A stretch of DNA of 64,000 bases from Aptenodytes patagonicus (lineage: Eukaryota; Chordata; Aves; Sphenisciformes; Spheniscidae): the NCBI RefSeq assembly GCF_965638725.1, contig NC_134951.1:372001-436000 (forward strand). The letters are read 5' to 3'. A program made the translations under genes and the position numbers. Position 1 is the stretch's first letter. Each line of letters starts with the position of its first letter. Shown here in pieces: positions 36,301-47,683 of the stretch. A model generated the notes under the pieces. That model saw only the letters and a list, made by a program, of their open reading frames with translations. It was not told where the DNA came from and made no database searches.

Positions 36301-37048
36301 CAGCACCACACTCCCCCCCACGGGCAACCTCACCACCATCCTTGCCACCACGCTCCTGACCCCCACGCCGGCCCCCCAGAGGTGAGCGGGATGGGGGGGG
36401 CTCGGCGCCGGGGTGCTGTGGCTGCGGGACAGGGAGCGTGGGGGTGCTGTTCCGTGGCCCCCGCTCCACCTCTTCCACCCCCGACCCCCATCTTCCCCAG
36501 CACCACAGGGCTGCAGAAGTTTTACAGCCTGTCCTACATGTGGTACAGCGCCCACAACTCCACCACCGTCATCCTGGTGGGTCTCCTGGTCAGCCTGCTC
36601 ACCGGTGAGTGCAGGGAAGCGGGGGGCCGGTGACAGCTCCCCCCCCCCGCCCCCCGCTCACCCTCTGCTCTGCCCCCCAGGCCCCACGCCGGCAGAGGCC
36701 GTGGACCCCCGCACCATCTACCCCGTGCTGCCTCGCCTGTTCTGCTGCCTGCCCCAGAAGTACCGGCAGAGGCTCTGCTGTGGGGTGGGCTTCCCTGCCC
36801 AGGTGAGGGGCCCAGAACCCAGCACCCTCAGGGGGGGGGGCACGGGGTCAGTGCCCCCCCAGTGCACCTGCTGCCCCCCCGCTCTGTCTCCACAGGACAC
36901 TGACCATGCAGATGCCGCGGTGAAGAGCAACGGGGTGGCCAACGGCCTGGCCCCCCATGGCCCCGGGCGGTGGGAGGAGGAGGAGGGACAGGGCTACATC
37001 CGCGCGCCTGGGGCCCCCGCCTACGCCCTGCAGGAGACCTCCTTCTGA
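33371..37048 (+). CDS. SLC5A6: Sodium-dependent multivitamin transporter SMVT, 15 coding exons
   Basis: Na+-coupled plasma-membrane uptake of biotin, pantothenate and lipoate; SSS/SLC5 family with the LeuT fold. Exons: 33371-33700, 34116-34181, 34253-34304, 34407-34474, 34578-34732, 34981-35121, 35213-35342, 35447-35535, 35612-35724, 35813-35880, 35992-36078, 36197-36381, 36501-36604, 36681-36802, 36896-37048, giving 620 residues (human 635). Near-human stretches include [37 protein letters not shown] (SSS signature region), [18 protein letters not shown] and [20 protein letters not shown]. The extracellular loop before the last TMs has N-glycosylation sequons (NST, NLT). It ends LQETSF, a class I PDZ-type tail like human QETSL. 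The start [11 protein letters not shown] lacks the first 20 or so human residues. The 5' UTR exon joins at 33222. Confidence 0.96.
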
Positions 37049-37532
37049 GACCCCCCTCCCCTGGCATGGGGGTCCCGGCCGCCCCCTGCACCCTTCCCCA
37101 GCGCCCTGCTGGCCAGGGGGGCACGGACCCCCCGTGGGGCGCCCGCACACGGCCGGGAAGCACCAAATAACCAGGGGGGGGGCTGGCCGGGCTGCGCCCC
37201 CCCGCAGGCAGCTCGGGGCCTCTCTGCCTTCGCACGCACCGGGCTGGCCCCGGGCCCTCCGGCTGCCGGTGCCAGGGACGCTGCCGGTGCTCGCAGTGGC
37301 CTCTGCCCCCTGCCCGGGGGGGCTCTGGGACCACGGGTGTTGGGGCGTGTCGGAGCAGTGCCCGATCCCCCCCCCCCCGGGCTGGGACGCTGCCCGGTGC
37401 CCCTGGCCTGGCCACGTGCCTTACTGCGCTGCTCCCGGACCAGGGGCTGCCTGGACCCCTCAGGGCGCCGAGCGCCCCCCACCCCCCCCCCCCAGCTCCC
37501 TGTTGCCTGTCTCTGTGTTTGTTGTCCCCCCC

Positions 37533-37538
37533 AATAAA
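37533..37538 (+). terminator. SLC5A6: SLC5A6 polyadenylation signal
   Basis: AATAAA about 485 bases after the stop codon. TCF23's own AATAAA on the other strand is at 37958-37963, so the two genes end about 400 bases apart without overlap. Confidence 0.8.
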
Positions 37539-37957
37539 TGGTTCTGGAGCACAGGGACCAGCCCTGCACACAGCCCCATCCCCTGGGAGCCTGCGGGGAC
37601 ACAGGACCCCCTGTCTCCCAAAGCAGCGGGGGGGGGGGGGGGGCCCTGCTGTGCCCCGGGAGCGGGAGCCTCGCCAGCCAGGGAGATTTATGGCGGCAGC
37701 CTTGGCCCTGGCCCCTTTCCCATGGCACGGGGCCGGGGAGGGGCCCGGCTGGGGGAGCCAGGTGAGTGCAGCTGGGGGGGGGAAGCTGCTCCATGGCTGG
37801 GGGACACGGGGCCCCCATCGCCCCGTCTCCCCCATCGCCCCGTCTCCCCACCCTCCAGGCACAGCCGAGCCGGGGCCAGGGTGAGTGTCCGATGTGTGTG
37901 GGGGGTGTCCCATCTCGCAGCTGAGGCAGGAGGCAGGCGGCGGGTGCTCGCTGCAGG

Positions 37958-37963
37958 TTTATT
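37958..37963 (-). terminator. TCF23: TCF23 polyadenylation signal
   Basis: Reverse-complement AATAAA (TTTATT on the plus strand), about 370 bases downstream of the TCF23 stop codon. The stretch from here to the stop is its 3' UTR. Confidence 0.7.
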
Positions 37964-38329
37964 GCTGTGGGTTGGGCCGGGCGGCCCCCAGCCCCCGTGG
38001 GCAGTGTGGGGCGTGTGCCCCCCCCGCACCCATCCCTGCCCACCCCGAGTGCCCCCCGGGGTCCTGGCCCGTCTCCTGCCCTGCTGCGGCTGTGGGCAGG
38101 GTGAGGGCAGGGCCGGGCAGGGAGCCTGGGCATCCCACTGCCCGCCCTGTGCCTGCGGAGCTCCCAGACCCCCCTGCAGGATGGGGGTGCGGATCCCGTT
38201 GGCACCGGCCCCCACCCCCCGTCCCGGCTGCTGCCCCCCCGATCCCCACCCTGGGGCACGACCTCCCTGTGCTGTGGGGGGGAGAGCAGGCGTGGGGGGG
38301 GGTCTCGTGGCTGTGGGCACCCTGGGGGG

Positions 38330-39856
38330 TCAGGGGGGGCCGTCCCCCGTTGCCAGCCTGCTGTCCCCCAGGCCTGTGCGCTCGTGGCTGCTGGTGGCTG
38401 TGGCTGCGCCGGGGGGGTCAGGACCGGGTCCCCCCCAGGGGCCGGCGTAGAGGCGGGAGCGCATCGGCCACTTCTGCAAGAAAGGGAGAGGGGGTCGGGG
38501 CTGGGAGGGTGGCCCCTTGTCCTGCTGCTCCCGGTGCCCCACGCCTGGGGATGGGGGGACCCTGGGAACCGGCTGCCGGTGTGCATGGGGCACGCTGGGG
38601 ACCCCAGGACCGGCTGCCGGTGTGCATGGGGCACGCTGAGGACCCCAGGACCGGCTGCCGGTGTGCACGGGGCATGCTGAGGACCCCAGGACCGGCTGCC
38701 GGTGTGCACGGGGCATGCTGGGGACCCCAGGGTGGAGGGGCTGCAAGCTGAGGGAATGGGTGCTGGCATGCACTGGGGACCCCAGGGACCAGCTGCATCG
38801 GGTACTGGGGGACCCCGGGGGCTGGCTGCTGGCATGCACGGGGGATAATGGGGGACCCCAGGGACCAGGTGCCATCATGCAGGGGAGACCCCAGGGACCG
38901 GTGCTGGGGAGCTGGACCCCGAGGCAGGGGTGCCCTGGGTCTCACCTTCACGGGGTGCAGGAGGGGGTGTCCGCAGAGCGGGTGGGAGGGCATGGGCGGC
39001 GGGGGCCCATGGCCCAGCGCGTGGCTGAGGTGGGCGATGTAGCTGGTGGCCAGGACGAGGACGTCCAGCTTGGAGAGCTTGGTGCCGGGGGGCACGGCGG
39101 GCAGAGCTGCCTGCAGTGACAGGAAGGCCTGGCGCAGCGCCCGCACCCGGCTCCGCTCCCGCGCCGCGTTCTGGGGGCACGGCAGCCCCGGGGGGCCCTG
39201 TGGCAACAGGCGGGGCTGAGCCGGCCCGGGGCCCGCAGCTGAGGCTGGGGCAGGCACCGTCACCCCCAATGGGATGGGGACAGCACCCATCCTCCACGAT
39301 GCCACCTGCCCCCTGAGGAGACGGGTGGCCCCAGGTCCTGGACCCATGGGGTGTCTGTGCCCCCAGGACTGCGTCCCACCCACCCGTGTGCCACGGGACA
39401 GCCCGTCCCCCCCTGTCCGCACCCCAGTGGCCTCAGTCTTGCCCACGACCTGCACCCAAGCAGGGCATGCTGGCGCTGCCTGGTGTGCACCCCCCTCCCA
39501 CGGCAGCCCCCCGGGGCCGCCTGCACCGTCCGGCTCTGGTGCAGCAGGGCCGAGGGGTGGCAGGCGCGTCCCCAGGCCTCCCTGCCGCCGCTGCGCATGG
39601 GGTCCCGCTCCCACACTCGGCTGGCTCCTACCTGTTCTGCTGCCGGGGGGCTCCCTGGGCTGCCAGGGTGGGCAGACGAGAGCCCCGGGGTCCTGCCTGT
39701 GCCCGCTCCCCGGCAGCGCCGGGCGGCTCGTGGTGGGCTGCAGGCCCCTCTCCTCCCCCGGGAGCCGGGGGCAGCGGTGGCCGGGGGGCAGCCGTGCGTG
39801 GCGGCCGGCCCTGCTCCGCAACCCCCGCCGGCGCCTGCCCCCGTGCTCTCGGCCAT
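38330..39856 (-). CDS. TCF23: Transcription factor 23 (bHLH), 3 exons
   Basis: A bHLH protein of the TCF21/TCF23 (OUT) group; the mammalian protein inhibits E-protein dimers and acts in uterine decidualisation. Exons 5' to 3': 39632-39856, 38946-39170, 38330-38473, giving 197 residues (human about 214). Exon 1 is a Gly/Ala/Pro-rich, poorly conserved tail. Exon 2 is the b[19 protein letters not shown] (basic and helix 1), a short loop with PPGTKLSK, then [19 protein letters not shown] (helix 2). Exon 3 begins [11 protein letters not shown], a TCF23-specific C-terminal motif. The start at 39856 is the only ATG that gives a frame into the bHLH exon. It is head-to-head with PREB. Confidence 0.88.
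38566..38730. repeat. 41-bp tandem repeat, about four copies, in TCF23 intron 2
   Basis: Four nearly perfect 41-base units containing GGACCGGCTGCCGGTGTGCA. More degenerate relatives continue to about 38890. The high identity suggests a length-variable (VNTR) locus. Confidence 0.85.
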
Positions 39857-41505
39857 GCCGGGTCCCGCCAGGCAGCCCCTGCCTGTGCTCCTGCCTGCAC
39901 CTCGGCCCCACGAAGCGCTGGTGGGTCAGGGCGCCCCGGGGAGCGCCGTTGCATCCCTCCGCCGCCTCCCGGCACGGCCCAGCCCGCAGCCTCGTCTGGG
40001 CGGGCGTCTCGCCTCCCCCTCCTTGGCACCGTGGGATGAGCAGGAGGATACGGGCTGTCCCAGCTGGAGCCTCCCCCGGCCTGCGGCCGCCCACGGGAAC
40101 CCTGCTCACCCCACATCCCAGCCCCAGCGCCACGGGAGCCACACCAGAGCCACCGAGCCCTGGGCAGGGCACCGTGGGCAGAGGCCATGCGCCGGGCAGG
40201 GGCACCCTTGTGGGGTCACACTGTACCCCAGCCCCGGCCCCACGTGCAGCCCCTGCGCCCGAGGCCCTGCCCGTGGGATGGGAGCCCAGTGCTGGCGTGG
40301 GGTGGGGGGGGCAGGCAGCTGCCGGCACCGATGGGCCCATCCCGTGGGGGGGGTCCCGCACCCGCTGCCACCCGGCACGGGCTGAGGGGGTCCCCCAGGG
40401 GGCTGTGCCATCCCCATCCCCACCCCAGCCCCCTGTGTCCAGCCCTGGCACACCTGGAGCCTGGGGCACCCCGGCACCCGCATCCCCTGCCGGGCAGCGG
40501 GGTGAGGACCCCCGAGGGGCCGGTGGCGGTAGAGGCCGGCGCGGGAGAGGCACAGCCAGGTCAAGGCTGGGATGGGGGAGGCGCAGCGAGGCGGCTGGGG
40601 GGACGCGGGGCTGGGGGGACCCATGGGGACCCAGGCAGCCCCCCCAATACACTGTGCTGCCCCATGCGGCTCTGTGGGTGGGGGCAGTGGGGCTGGGGCT
40701 GAGCGGGGACCACGGGACCCCCAGCCCCCGAGGGAGGCAGCGCACGGGACCCCCATCCCGAGCCCCTCTCGGGCCGCAGAGATGCTCCCCCACGGCCGCG
40801 GGGCCGGGCGAGGGGACTGCGGGGGGCCGGGCAGCGGCCGTAGGGCAGCGCTGGTGTGCTGGGGCAGCCCGGCACGGGCAGCACGCCCACGGGTGACCGC
40901 CGGCGCCCGGGGGAGTGGGCTGACCCGGGGTGAGCCCAGCCCGGCCCCGGACGGCAGGAGGGGCTCCACGGGGGGGCGGCGGGGGGGACGACTCCTCAGC
41001 TGGGCTGCAGGTGGGGCGGCCCCCAGCCCTCCGGGGGGGGGGGGGGGGGGGGGGGCACACGGGGGTCCCCCACGGCCGTGTGCGGGTGCCGCCCCACCTG
41101 CAGAGGGATCGTGCGTGGGGGCGAGGGGGCAGGTCAGCCCCCGTCCCCCGGGGTACGAACACGGCGCCTCACGGCACGGGGCTGCTGGGGCTGCGGTGCA
41201 CGCGCCCATCGCCCAGGGGCGCTGCGGACGCGCGGCTCCCCCACGCGGGGCTCCCCCACGCGGGGCTTCACGCCCACGCGGGGCTCCATCGGCGGCGGCG
41301 CTGCGCGCACGCGGCGGCCCGCCGCCCGGGGACGGGGAGCCGCGGGCAGGCGGCCTCCCCGGGGCGGGGGGGGGGGGGGGGGGGGAGCGGGGCGCCCACG
41401 GACACGCGCGACCCGCCGCCCCGCCCCCGCGCCGCGCGGGGGCGGGGCTGGGGGGCGGCGCGGTGACGCGACGGCGGCGACGCGCTGACGTGGTGCGGCG
41501 CAGCC
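39857..41505. promoter_or_regulatory. TCF23-PREB head-to-head intergenic region
   Basis: CpG-rich, with G runs at 41033-41054 and 41366-41384. PREB's promoter is presumably the CpG-dense last 300 bases, where short direct repeats occur (three CCCCCACGCGGGG-type units near 41237-41285). No further gene was recognised; mammalian PRR30, which lies in this region in human, was not found. Confidence 0.45.
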
Positions 41506-44254
41506 ATGGCGCCGCGGCGGCCGGCGGAGCTGTACCGGGCGCCCTTCCCGCTCTACACCGTCCGCCTCCACCCGCGGCGGCCGCTCGCCATCACCGCCGG
41601 CGGCGGCGGCGCCGCCAAGACCGGCATCCGCAATGGCGTGGTGCGGCTTAGCCGGGGGCGCGGGCGGGCGGCGGGTCCGTGGGCTCCCGCGGGTGGGCGC
41701 CGTGGGGTGAGGGGGTCCGGGGGCTGCAGGCCCGGGCCCGGGGGGGGTGGGGGGGGGGGCGCGGAGGGGGCCTCGGAGGGGAAGGGGGGGCGCAGGCCGC
41801 GGGCGTGGGGCGGAGGGGGGCCCGGCTGGGCGTGGGGTCAAGGCGGCGGCGGCGGCAGCCGGGGGGGGCGGCGTGGGGTCAAGGCGGGAGCGGGTGGCCC
41901 CGGGGCAGGTCCCCGCCGCAGAGCCCGGGGGGGGGGGGGGGGCTGCACCCGGCAGGGGCTGAGGCCGAGCCCCGTCCTGCAGCACTTCCTGCAGCTGGAG
42001 CAGATCGGGGGGCAGCTCAGCGCCTCCCTGCTCCACTCCCACGACACCGAGACCCGCGCCACCATGACCATGGCGCTGGCCGACGACATCATCGCCGCGG
42101 GGCAGGACGCCAGCTGCCACATCCTCCGCTTCAGCCTGCAGGCGCCCGAGGCCAAGAGCGGCTCAGCCGGCCAGAACGGTGAGGCCCCGCTCTCCCCGGG
42201 GGGGGGGGGGGGGTGTGTCGGTGTGAGAGCACCCCGCCCTGGGTGCCGTGGGGCAGGGCGTGGGGGTCTGTGGGGTGCTTCGCAGGTGGGGCAGCGCCGT
42301 GGGGGCCTCCTGCCTGCCCTCGACCCCCCGGCTCAGCCTGCCCGGCGGCGGGGAGCTGTGTCAGGGCTCCGTGTCGTCTGCCCCACTGCAGGCGGTGGGG
42401 AGAAGGGGCCGCGGAAGCGGAAGGGCCCCATCCCGGCGGGGCAGGGCGACACGCAGAGCCAGACAAGCGAGGTGACGGTGGAGAGCCTGCACAGCGTCCG
42501 CACAGATTTCAGCCCCGACGCCCTGCAGAAGGCCGTCCGCTTCAACGCTGACTGCTCTCTGCTCGTCACCGGCGGTGCCGACGGCTTCCTCCGCCTCTGG
42601 GAGGTAGGCACGGGGGGAGCCGAGGCTGGGCGGCAGCGTGTGCCCGGCGGGGAAGGCCAGGCCCCGGCAGTGCCAGATCGGCAGCGACGGCAGTCGCGTA
42701 ACGCTGTGTCTTCCTGACGCCTTCCCCGAGCCACCCCGGGTGCCGCGCTTGGTGGGGACCTGGGGCTGCCGGCGAGCCCTGGCCCGCGTGGCGCAGCTCC
42801 GACGCCTGCTCTGCTCTTGCAGTTCCCCAGCATGAAGAAGACGCTGGAGTTCAAAGCCCACGACGGGGAGATCGAAGATATCGCGCTGGGCCCTGACAAC
42901 AAGGTGAGTGCTGGGCGGCTCCCCGTCCCCGCGGGGAGAGCTGTCCTTGGACGCCCGCGCTCTCTACGTACAGGTGGTGACGGCGGGACGGGACTTCCAG
43001 TGCTGCGTGTGGCAGCAGGACCAGCTGGTGACGGGGCTGTGCTGGAACGAGAACCTGCCCGGCATCCCCGACAAGGCTTACCGCTACCAGGCCTGCCGGT
43101 GAGGGCAGGGGCTGGGACACGCGGGCGGGGGGCTGGGAACGGACCACCCCCACAGACCGCACGTGCGAACCCCTAGTCTGGGGCACGCCGAGCCTTCTCC
43201 CAGCCCCTGCCGCGTCTGCGTGGGGGGGCTCCCCCAGGCTGGGGGAAGGAGCGGCTCTGGTGTGTGCTTTAGTGGGGTGGGGTTGGGTGCAGGTTTGGGC
43301 TTGGGAGGTGGGGAGGGTGCGGGCCCCTCTCGCAGCCCCGGGTGAAGGGGGGGCTGGCGGTGCTGGCTGTAGGGACCGATGCACCCCGTGCCCTCCTGGG
43401 GCAGGTTCGGGGCCGTGGAGGACAACGCCGGGGCGCTGCGGCTCTACACGGTGCAGGTGCCCCACAAGCGGGAGCGCCGCCCCCCGCCCTGCTACCTGAC
43501 CAAATGGGACGGGAAAAGCTTCCTGCCGCTGCTGACCCGGCCCTGCGGCAGCGAGGTGATCTCCTGCCTCTCCGTCAGGTACCCCGGGGCCGGGCGGGTG
43601 CAGGGCTGGGGGGCCGCGCCAGCCCCCGCTCACCCTCCTCCCCCCTGCAGTGACTCGGGCACCTTCCTGGGGCTGGGCACGGTGACGGGCTCTGTCGCCA
43701 TCCACATTGCCTTCTCGCTGCAGGTGAGCTGCGGGGGCGGCGGGGCTCCTCGGGGAGCGGCTGGCTGGGCGGGGAGGGGTTGCGTGGGCAGCCCCAGTGC
43801 CGCCGCCGCCCCCCCCCGCCTCCCAGGGCCAGGCTGCCTCGGGCCACCCCACCCTCCTGCCTCGCAGAGGCTGTACTACGTGAAGGAGGCGCACGGCATC
43901 GTGGTGACGGACGTGGCCTTCGTCCCCGAGAGCCGGCGTGGGCGGGAGCTGCTGGCGGGGAACGAGGCCGCCCTGCTCAGCGTGGCCGTCGACAGCCGCT
44001 GCAAGCTGCACCTGCTCCCCAGCCGACGTAGGTGCTGGGGGCCCGCCCGGGGGGGGGTTTGCCCACTGCCACTCCCTAGCCCGGAGCGGGGCTGCCTCTG
44101 TACGTGCGGGGGGGGGCCAGGGGCCGCGGCACCCGTCCTCACCCCTCTCTCCTCCGCAGGCTCCCTCCCTGTCTGGCTGCTGCTGCTGCTCTGCGCCGGG
44201 CTCATCGTGGCCGCCATCCTGCTGCTGCAGCTCGCCTTCCCGGGGTTCCTGTAG
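41506..44254 (+). CDS. PREB: Prolactin regulatory element-binding protein (mammalian SEC12), 9 exons
   Basis: ER-membrane guanine-nucleotide exchange factor for SAR1 that starts COPII coat assembly. Exons: 41506-41640, 41983-42178, 42392-42603, 42823-42903, 42974-43098, 43405-43578, 43651-43723, 43868-44027, 44160-44254, giving 416 residues (human 417). It is a WD40 propeller starting [16 protein letters not shown], with [14 protein letters not shown] (the SEC12 K-loop area), [30 protein letters not shown] and [15 protein letters not shown]. After the propeller comes a single C-terminal TM helix, [20 protein letters not shown], ending in FPGFL, identical to human. It lies tail-to-tail with ABHD1. 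Confidence 0.97.
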
Positions 44255-44511
44255 GACGCCCCCACCCCGCGCCAGGACGGACCCCCCCAGGCTGGCCAGC
44301 CTCTGCCCCGCCTCGGCCCACCCCAAGCAGACTGTGAAGCAGACGAGGGACCAGCCCCGGCCCTGCCGCCCCCGCTGGCGCTCGGGGAGCGGACAAGGGG
44401 CCCGGCAGCCACACGGGGCCCCGGCCCGGCAGGACTGTGCCGGCTGTGGCGCGGCGTGGGGCTGGCCCCGGGAAGGAGGGGGTCCCGCCAGCCCTCCGCC
44501 CCACTGCTGCC

Positions 44512-44517
44512 ATTAAA
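44512..44517 (+). terminator. PREB: PREB polyadenylation signal (ATTAAA)
   Basis: ATTAAA about 258 bases after the PREB stop. The ABHD1 AATAAA on the opposite strand is 155 bases further on. Confidence 0.75.
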
Positions 44518-44671
44518 ACTGGAGCGCGAAGGCAACGCTGTCCCGTCTGTGCTGGGGCTGCGCTGGGGGGGGGGGGGAGCGGGGCTGGTTCCGGCGCTGC
44601 TCCCGGCTGGGGGGCTGCTCTGAGCCCCCCCCCCTGCCCAGCCCACGGACACACGGCTGCAGCTGTGTGGG

Positions 44672-44677
44672 TTTATT
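44672..44677 (-). terminator. ABHD1: ABHD1 polyadenylation signal
   Basis: Reverse-complement AATAAA only 7 bases beyond the ABHD1 stop codon, so the 3' UTR is extremely short (a few tens of bases). No other hexamer is nearby. Confidence 0.75.
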
Positions 44678-44683
44678 GTGGGG

Positions 44684-46606
44684 TCAGGCGGCGCCCTGCC
44701 CCGCAGCCCCTTCCCCAGCGCCATCCCCGTCCCCCTCCAGCTGCTGCAGCTCCTCCCCGTGCTCGAAGATGGCGGTGATGAACTGGGCGAAGAGTCGCTC
44801 CATGTAGCTGCCGGGGCGGGGGCAGAGCCCCTCCAGGAAGCCGATGTGTCCCCCGTGGGCTGTCACCAGCAGTGCCACGTGGGGCAGGCGCCAGGCGGCC
44901 TCCACCGGGATGGCTGGGCAGCCGTGGCGGGAGGGGGTCAGCCGACCGCCGGTGCGCCCCGCCGTGGGGCTGCGCCCGCTGCCCCCCGTGGCCCCCCCGC
45001 TCACCGTGCAGGGGAGAGAAGGGGTCGTCGGAGGCGTTGAGGCAGAGCACGGGCACGCGGATGCGGTGGAGCTGGCGCGCGGGGCTGGCAGCCTGGTAGT
45101 ACTCGCAGCAGGAGCGGTAGCCGAAGGCCTGGGCCGTGTAGCGCTCGTCGAACTCCCGGATGGTGCGTGCCTGCGGGGTGGGGTGGGTGGGAGTCGGGGG
45201 GGGCCTCGGCCCACAGGGCCGGGGTGGGGGCCGGGTCCTACCTGCAGCACGTGCTCCACATCCACCTTCTCCCCGATCGCCGCCCTGTGCCTGCACCGGG
45301 CCTGGGGTCAGCGTCGGGCGCTGCCGCCAGCCCCGGGCTGGGCGTGCAGCCGCCCGTGCCCCCCCCTCCCCTCCCCCACCATGCCCCTCACCCACCTGCT
45401 GACGAGCTGGCACAGGCCGGCGGCGAGGCGCTGGTTGAAGAGCACGGCGTTGAGGGGCTGCTCCAGCGACGCGGTTGAGGCAGCGGCGTCCCAGCTCGGG
45501 GAGAGGGCCATGGCCGCCGCCAGCCCCGCTGCCTGCCCCCGCCGCCCCAGGTAGTTCAGCACCTGCATCCTGCGGCGCAGCCGGTCAGGGGCAGCCGAAC
45601 CGCCATCCCGGCCCGTCCCCGGTGTGGGGGCTGCCCGTACCCGCCCAGGGAGATGCCCACGGCCAGCAGTGGGGCCCGCGGGTACCGGCGCTTGATGTGG
45701 GCGATGGCCGTCTCCAGGTCCTCAGTGTTGCTGGCGCAGAAGGTCCGGGGGGTCTGAGGGGGGAGCGGAGCTGGGGGTGGGCAGCGGCCCCCCCCCCCGC
45801 GTGTGCTGGGCTGTCCTGACTCTGCCCGGGGGCGTGGGGGGTTTGGGGGTCTCACCCACCAGCAGCTCCTCGCCCCGGCAGCCCCGGTGGTTGAGCACGA
45901 CGGACCTGGGGGAGAGGGGAGGTGTGAGGGTCTGGCGGGGCCGCAGCCGGCCCGTCCCCGGGGCTCACCTGTAGCCGGCGCGGCCAGCCCGGTGCACCAG
46001 GCGGAGCAGGTAACCGGCCTGGCTGCTGCCGGTGAGGCCCGGGAGCAGCAGGACGACGGGGCGGGCGCGGGGTTCCAGGCGCCGGTGGCTGCCGGGGTCC
46101 TCGGCCCAGTCGAGGATGAGCTGCCCGCCGTCGGGGGCGCGGATGGCCTCGCTGCGGGCAGAGCGGCGGGTCGGCGGCGGGCGGGGGCACCGGGCCGGGG
46201 CCGGCGCCGGCGCCGGGGGCTCACCAGCGGTAGGAGACGGGCGGGCGGGCCCGGAGCAGGGCGCCCAGCACCGTCTGCAGGCGGCCCTCGAAGCACCAGG
46301 GCGTGGGGTAGAAGGTCTCGCCCGCGGCGGGGCACCGCCGCTCCAGGAAGGCGCGGAACCGCGGGCCGGCGGCGAGCAGCGGCCGCTGCGGGGCGGGACG
46401 GGACGGGACGGGACGGGCGGTCAGCGGGGCCGCTCGGCGGAGCGGGGCCGCCCCGGCCCCCCCGGCCCGGCCCGGCCCGAGCTCACCCGCGGCACCCGCG
46501 CCCAGTAGTAGCCGAGGAGGGCGGCGGCGGCGGCCGCCAGCAGCAGCGGGAGCGGCGGGAGCGGGAACAGCACCGGGCCCGGCACCGGCGGCCCCTCCGC
46601 GCCCAT
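44684..46606 (-). CDS. ABHD1: Alpha/beta-hydrolase domain protein 1, 9 exons
   Basis: A single-pass membrane-anchored serine hydrolase of the ABHD1/2/3 branch; its substrate is not well defined. Exons 5' to 3': 46487-46606, 46225-46385, 45969-46151, 45860-45905, 45641-45753, 45396-45569, 45242-45284, 45005-45170, 44684-44913, giving 411 residues (human 405). An N-terminal TM ([18 protein letters not shown]) is followed by [43 protein letters not shown], the nucleophile elbow GISLGG, the acid region [10 protein letters not shown] and the catalytic His in [12 protein letters not shown]; the whole triad is present. Introns are very small, some under 90 bp. It is head-to-head with CGREF1. Confidence 0.95.
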
Positions 46607-47683
46607 CGCCGCCGCCGCCGCCCGGGACGGCCCCGCCCACGAGGGACGGCCGCGCCCCCGCGGGGCGACCGTGCCCCCGCGGGGCGGCCCCGCCCCCGGC
46701 GCGACTCCGCCCACCACGGCCCCGCCCGGCATTGGCCCCGCCCCGGGGCGGGCGCGTGTCGCGCCCGCGGCCATCTTTGAGGCGGGCAGGGGCGCCGGGT
46801 GCCGGTTAACCCCTGCGCTGCTGCCGGCGGGGCGCGGCCGAAGCCGCCCCGGGGCGGGGGCTGAACCCCCCCGGGCAGGGAAGGACCCGGCGGGCGGGGT
46901 GGGTCCCGGCCGGTGCCGGTGCCGCTATCGGTGGCGGTGCTGGCGCGGGGGGATGCGTCGGCTACGTGGCCCGGGGCGGGGCGGGCGGCACCGAGACGTG
47001 AGACCGGGGCCGGGTGAGTGGGCACCGGGGGCACCGGGCTGCGGGGGGTGTGTGTGTTTGGGTAGGGGGGGGCGTGTGCAGCGTGTGCAGTGTGAGCAGT
47101 GCGAGCAGTGCCCCGCAGCGTGCCCACGCGTGCAGCACGCTCCCCCCGTGCAGCGCAGCCGTCCCGGCGGTGCCAGCGTGTCCCTGCCGCGCTGGAGCCG
47201 GTGGACGCTCCCCGGAGCCCCCCCCCCACCTCCCCCCCAGGGCTGCCCGACCTCCCCCCCAGGGCTGCCGCTCCCGCCCGGGGCGCGGGGGGGTGGGCCG
47301 GGGCCGGGGGGAGCCCGGGGGAGCTGCTGCAGGTGCGAAGACGGGTGGCGGTGGGTGTGCACCCCAGCGCGGGCAGGGGGCTGCGGGCAGAGGCCGGACG
47401 GGGCTGCAGGGCTCCGGGACGGGTGGACGGTGCCGTGACAGTGAGCGAGTGGGGAAGCGCCTTGTGCAGAGCCCCCCCGACCTGCTCCCCACCCCCTGCC
47501 CCTCTCCAAATGCCAGATTCCCACGGCCCCCCACGCACCCACCGTGTTTGGGCACGTCCCCCGTCCCCCCCCCCCCCCCAAAGACCCACCGTGGCCGGAC
47601 ATGGCCTCCCCCGGCCCCCCCCCCTGCCCAGCCAGGGGCGCCCACCCTGCCGCTCTCGCCCGTCTGCAGCCGAAGGTCACGGG
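46607..47683. promoter_or_regulatory. Shared CpG promoter of ABHD1 (-) and CGREF1 (+)
   Basis: 46607-47013 is a dense CpG island with no TATA box. A CGREF1 first non-coding exon probably ends at 47013 (donor GTGAGT) and rejoins at 47670, 14 bases before the start codon. The stretch 47060-47110 has a GTGTGCAG/GAGCAGTGC short repeat. Confidence 0.55.

Noticed and set aside
36801-37913. Antisense open frames of 360-600 codons opposite the SLC5A6 3' end
   Set aside because: They read across real SLC5A6 exons in antisense and have no recognisable domain or splice logic.
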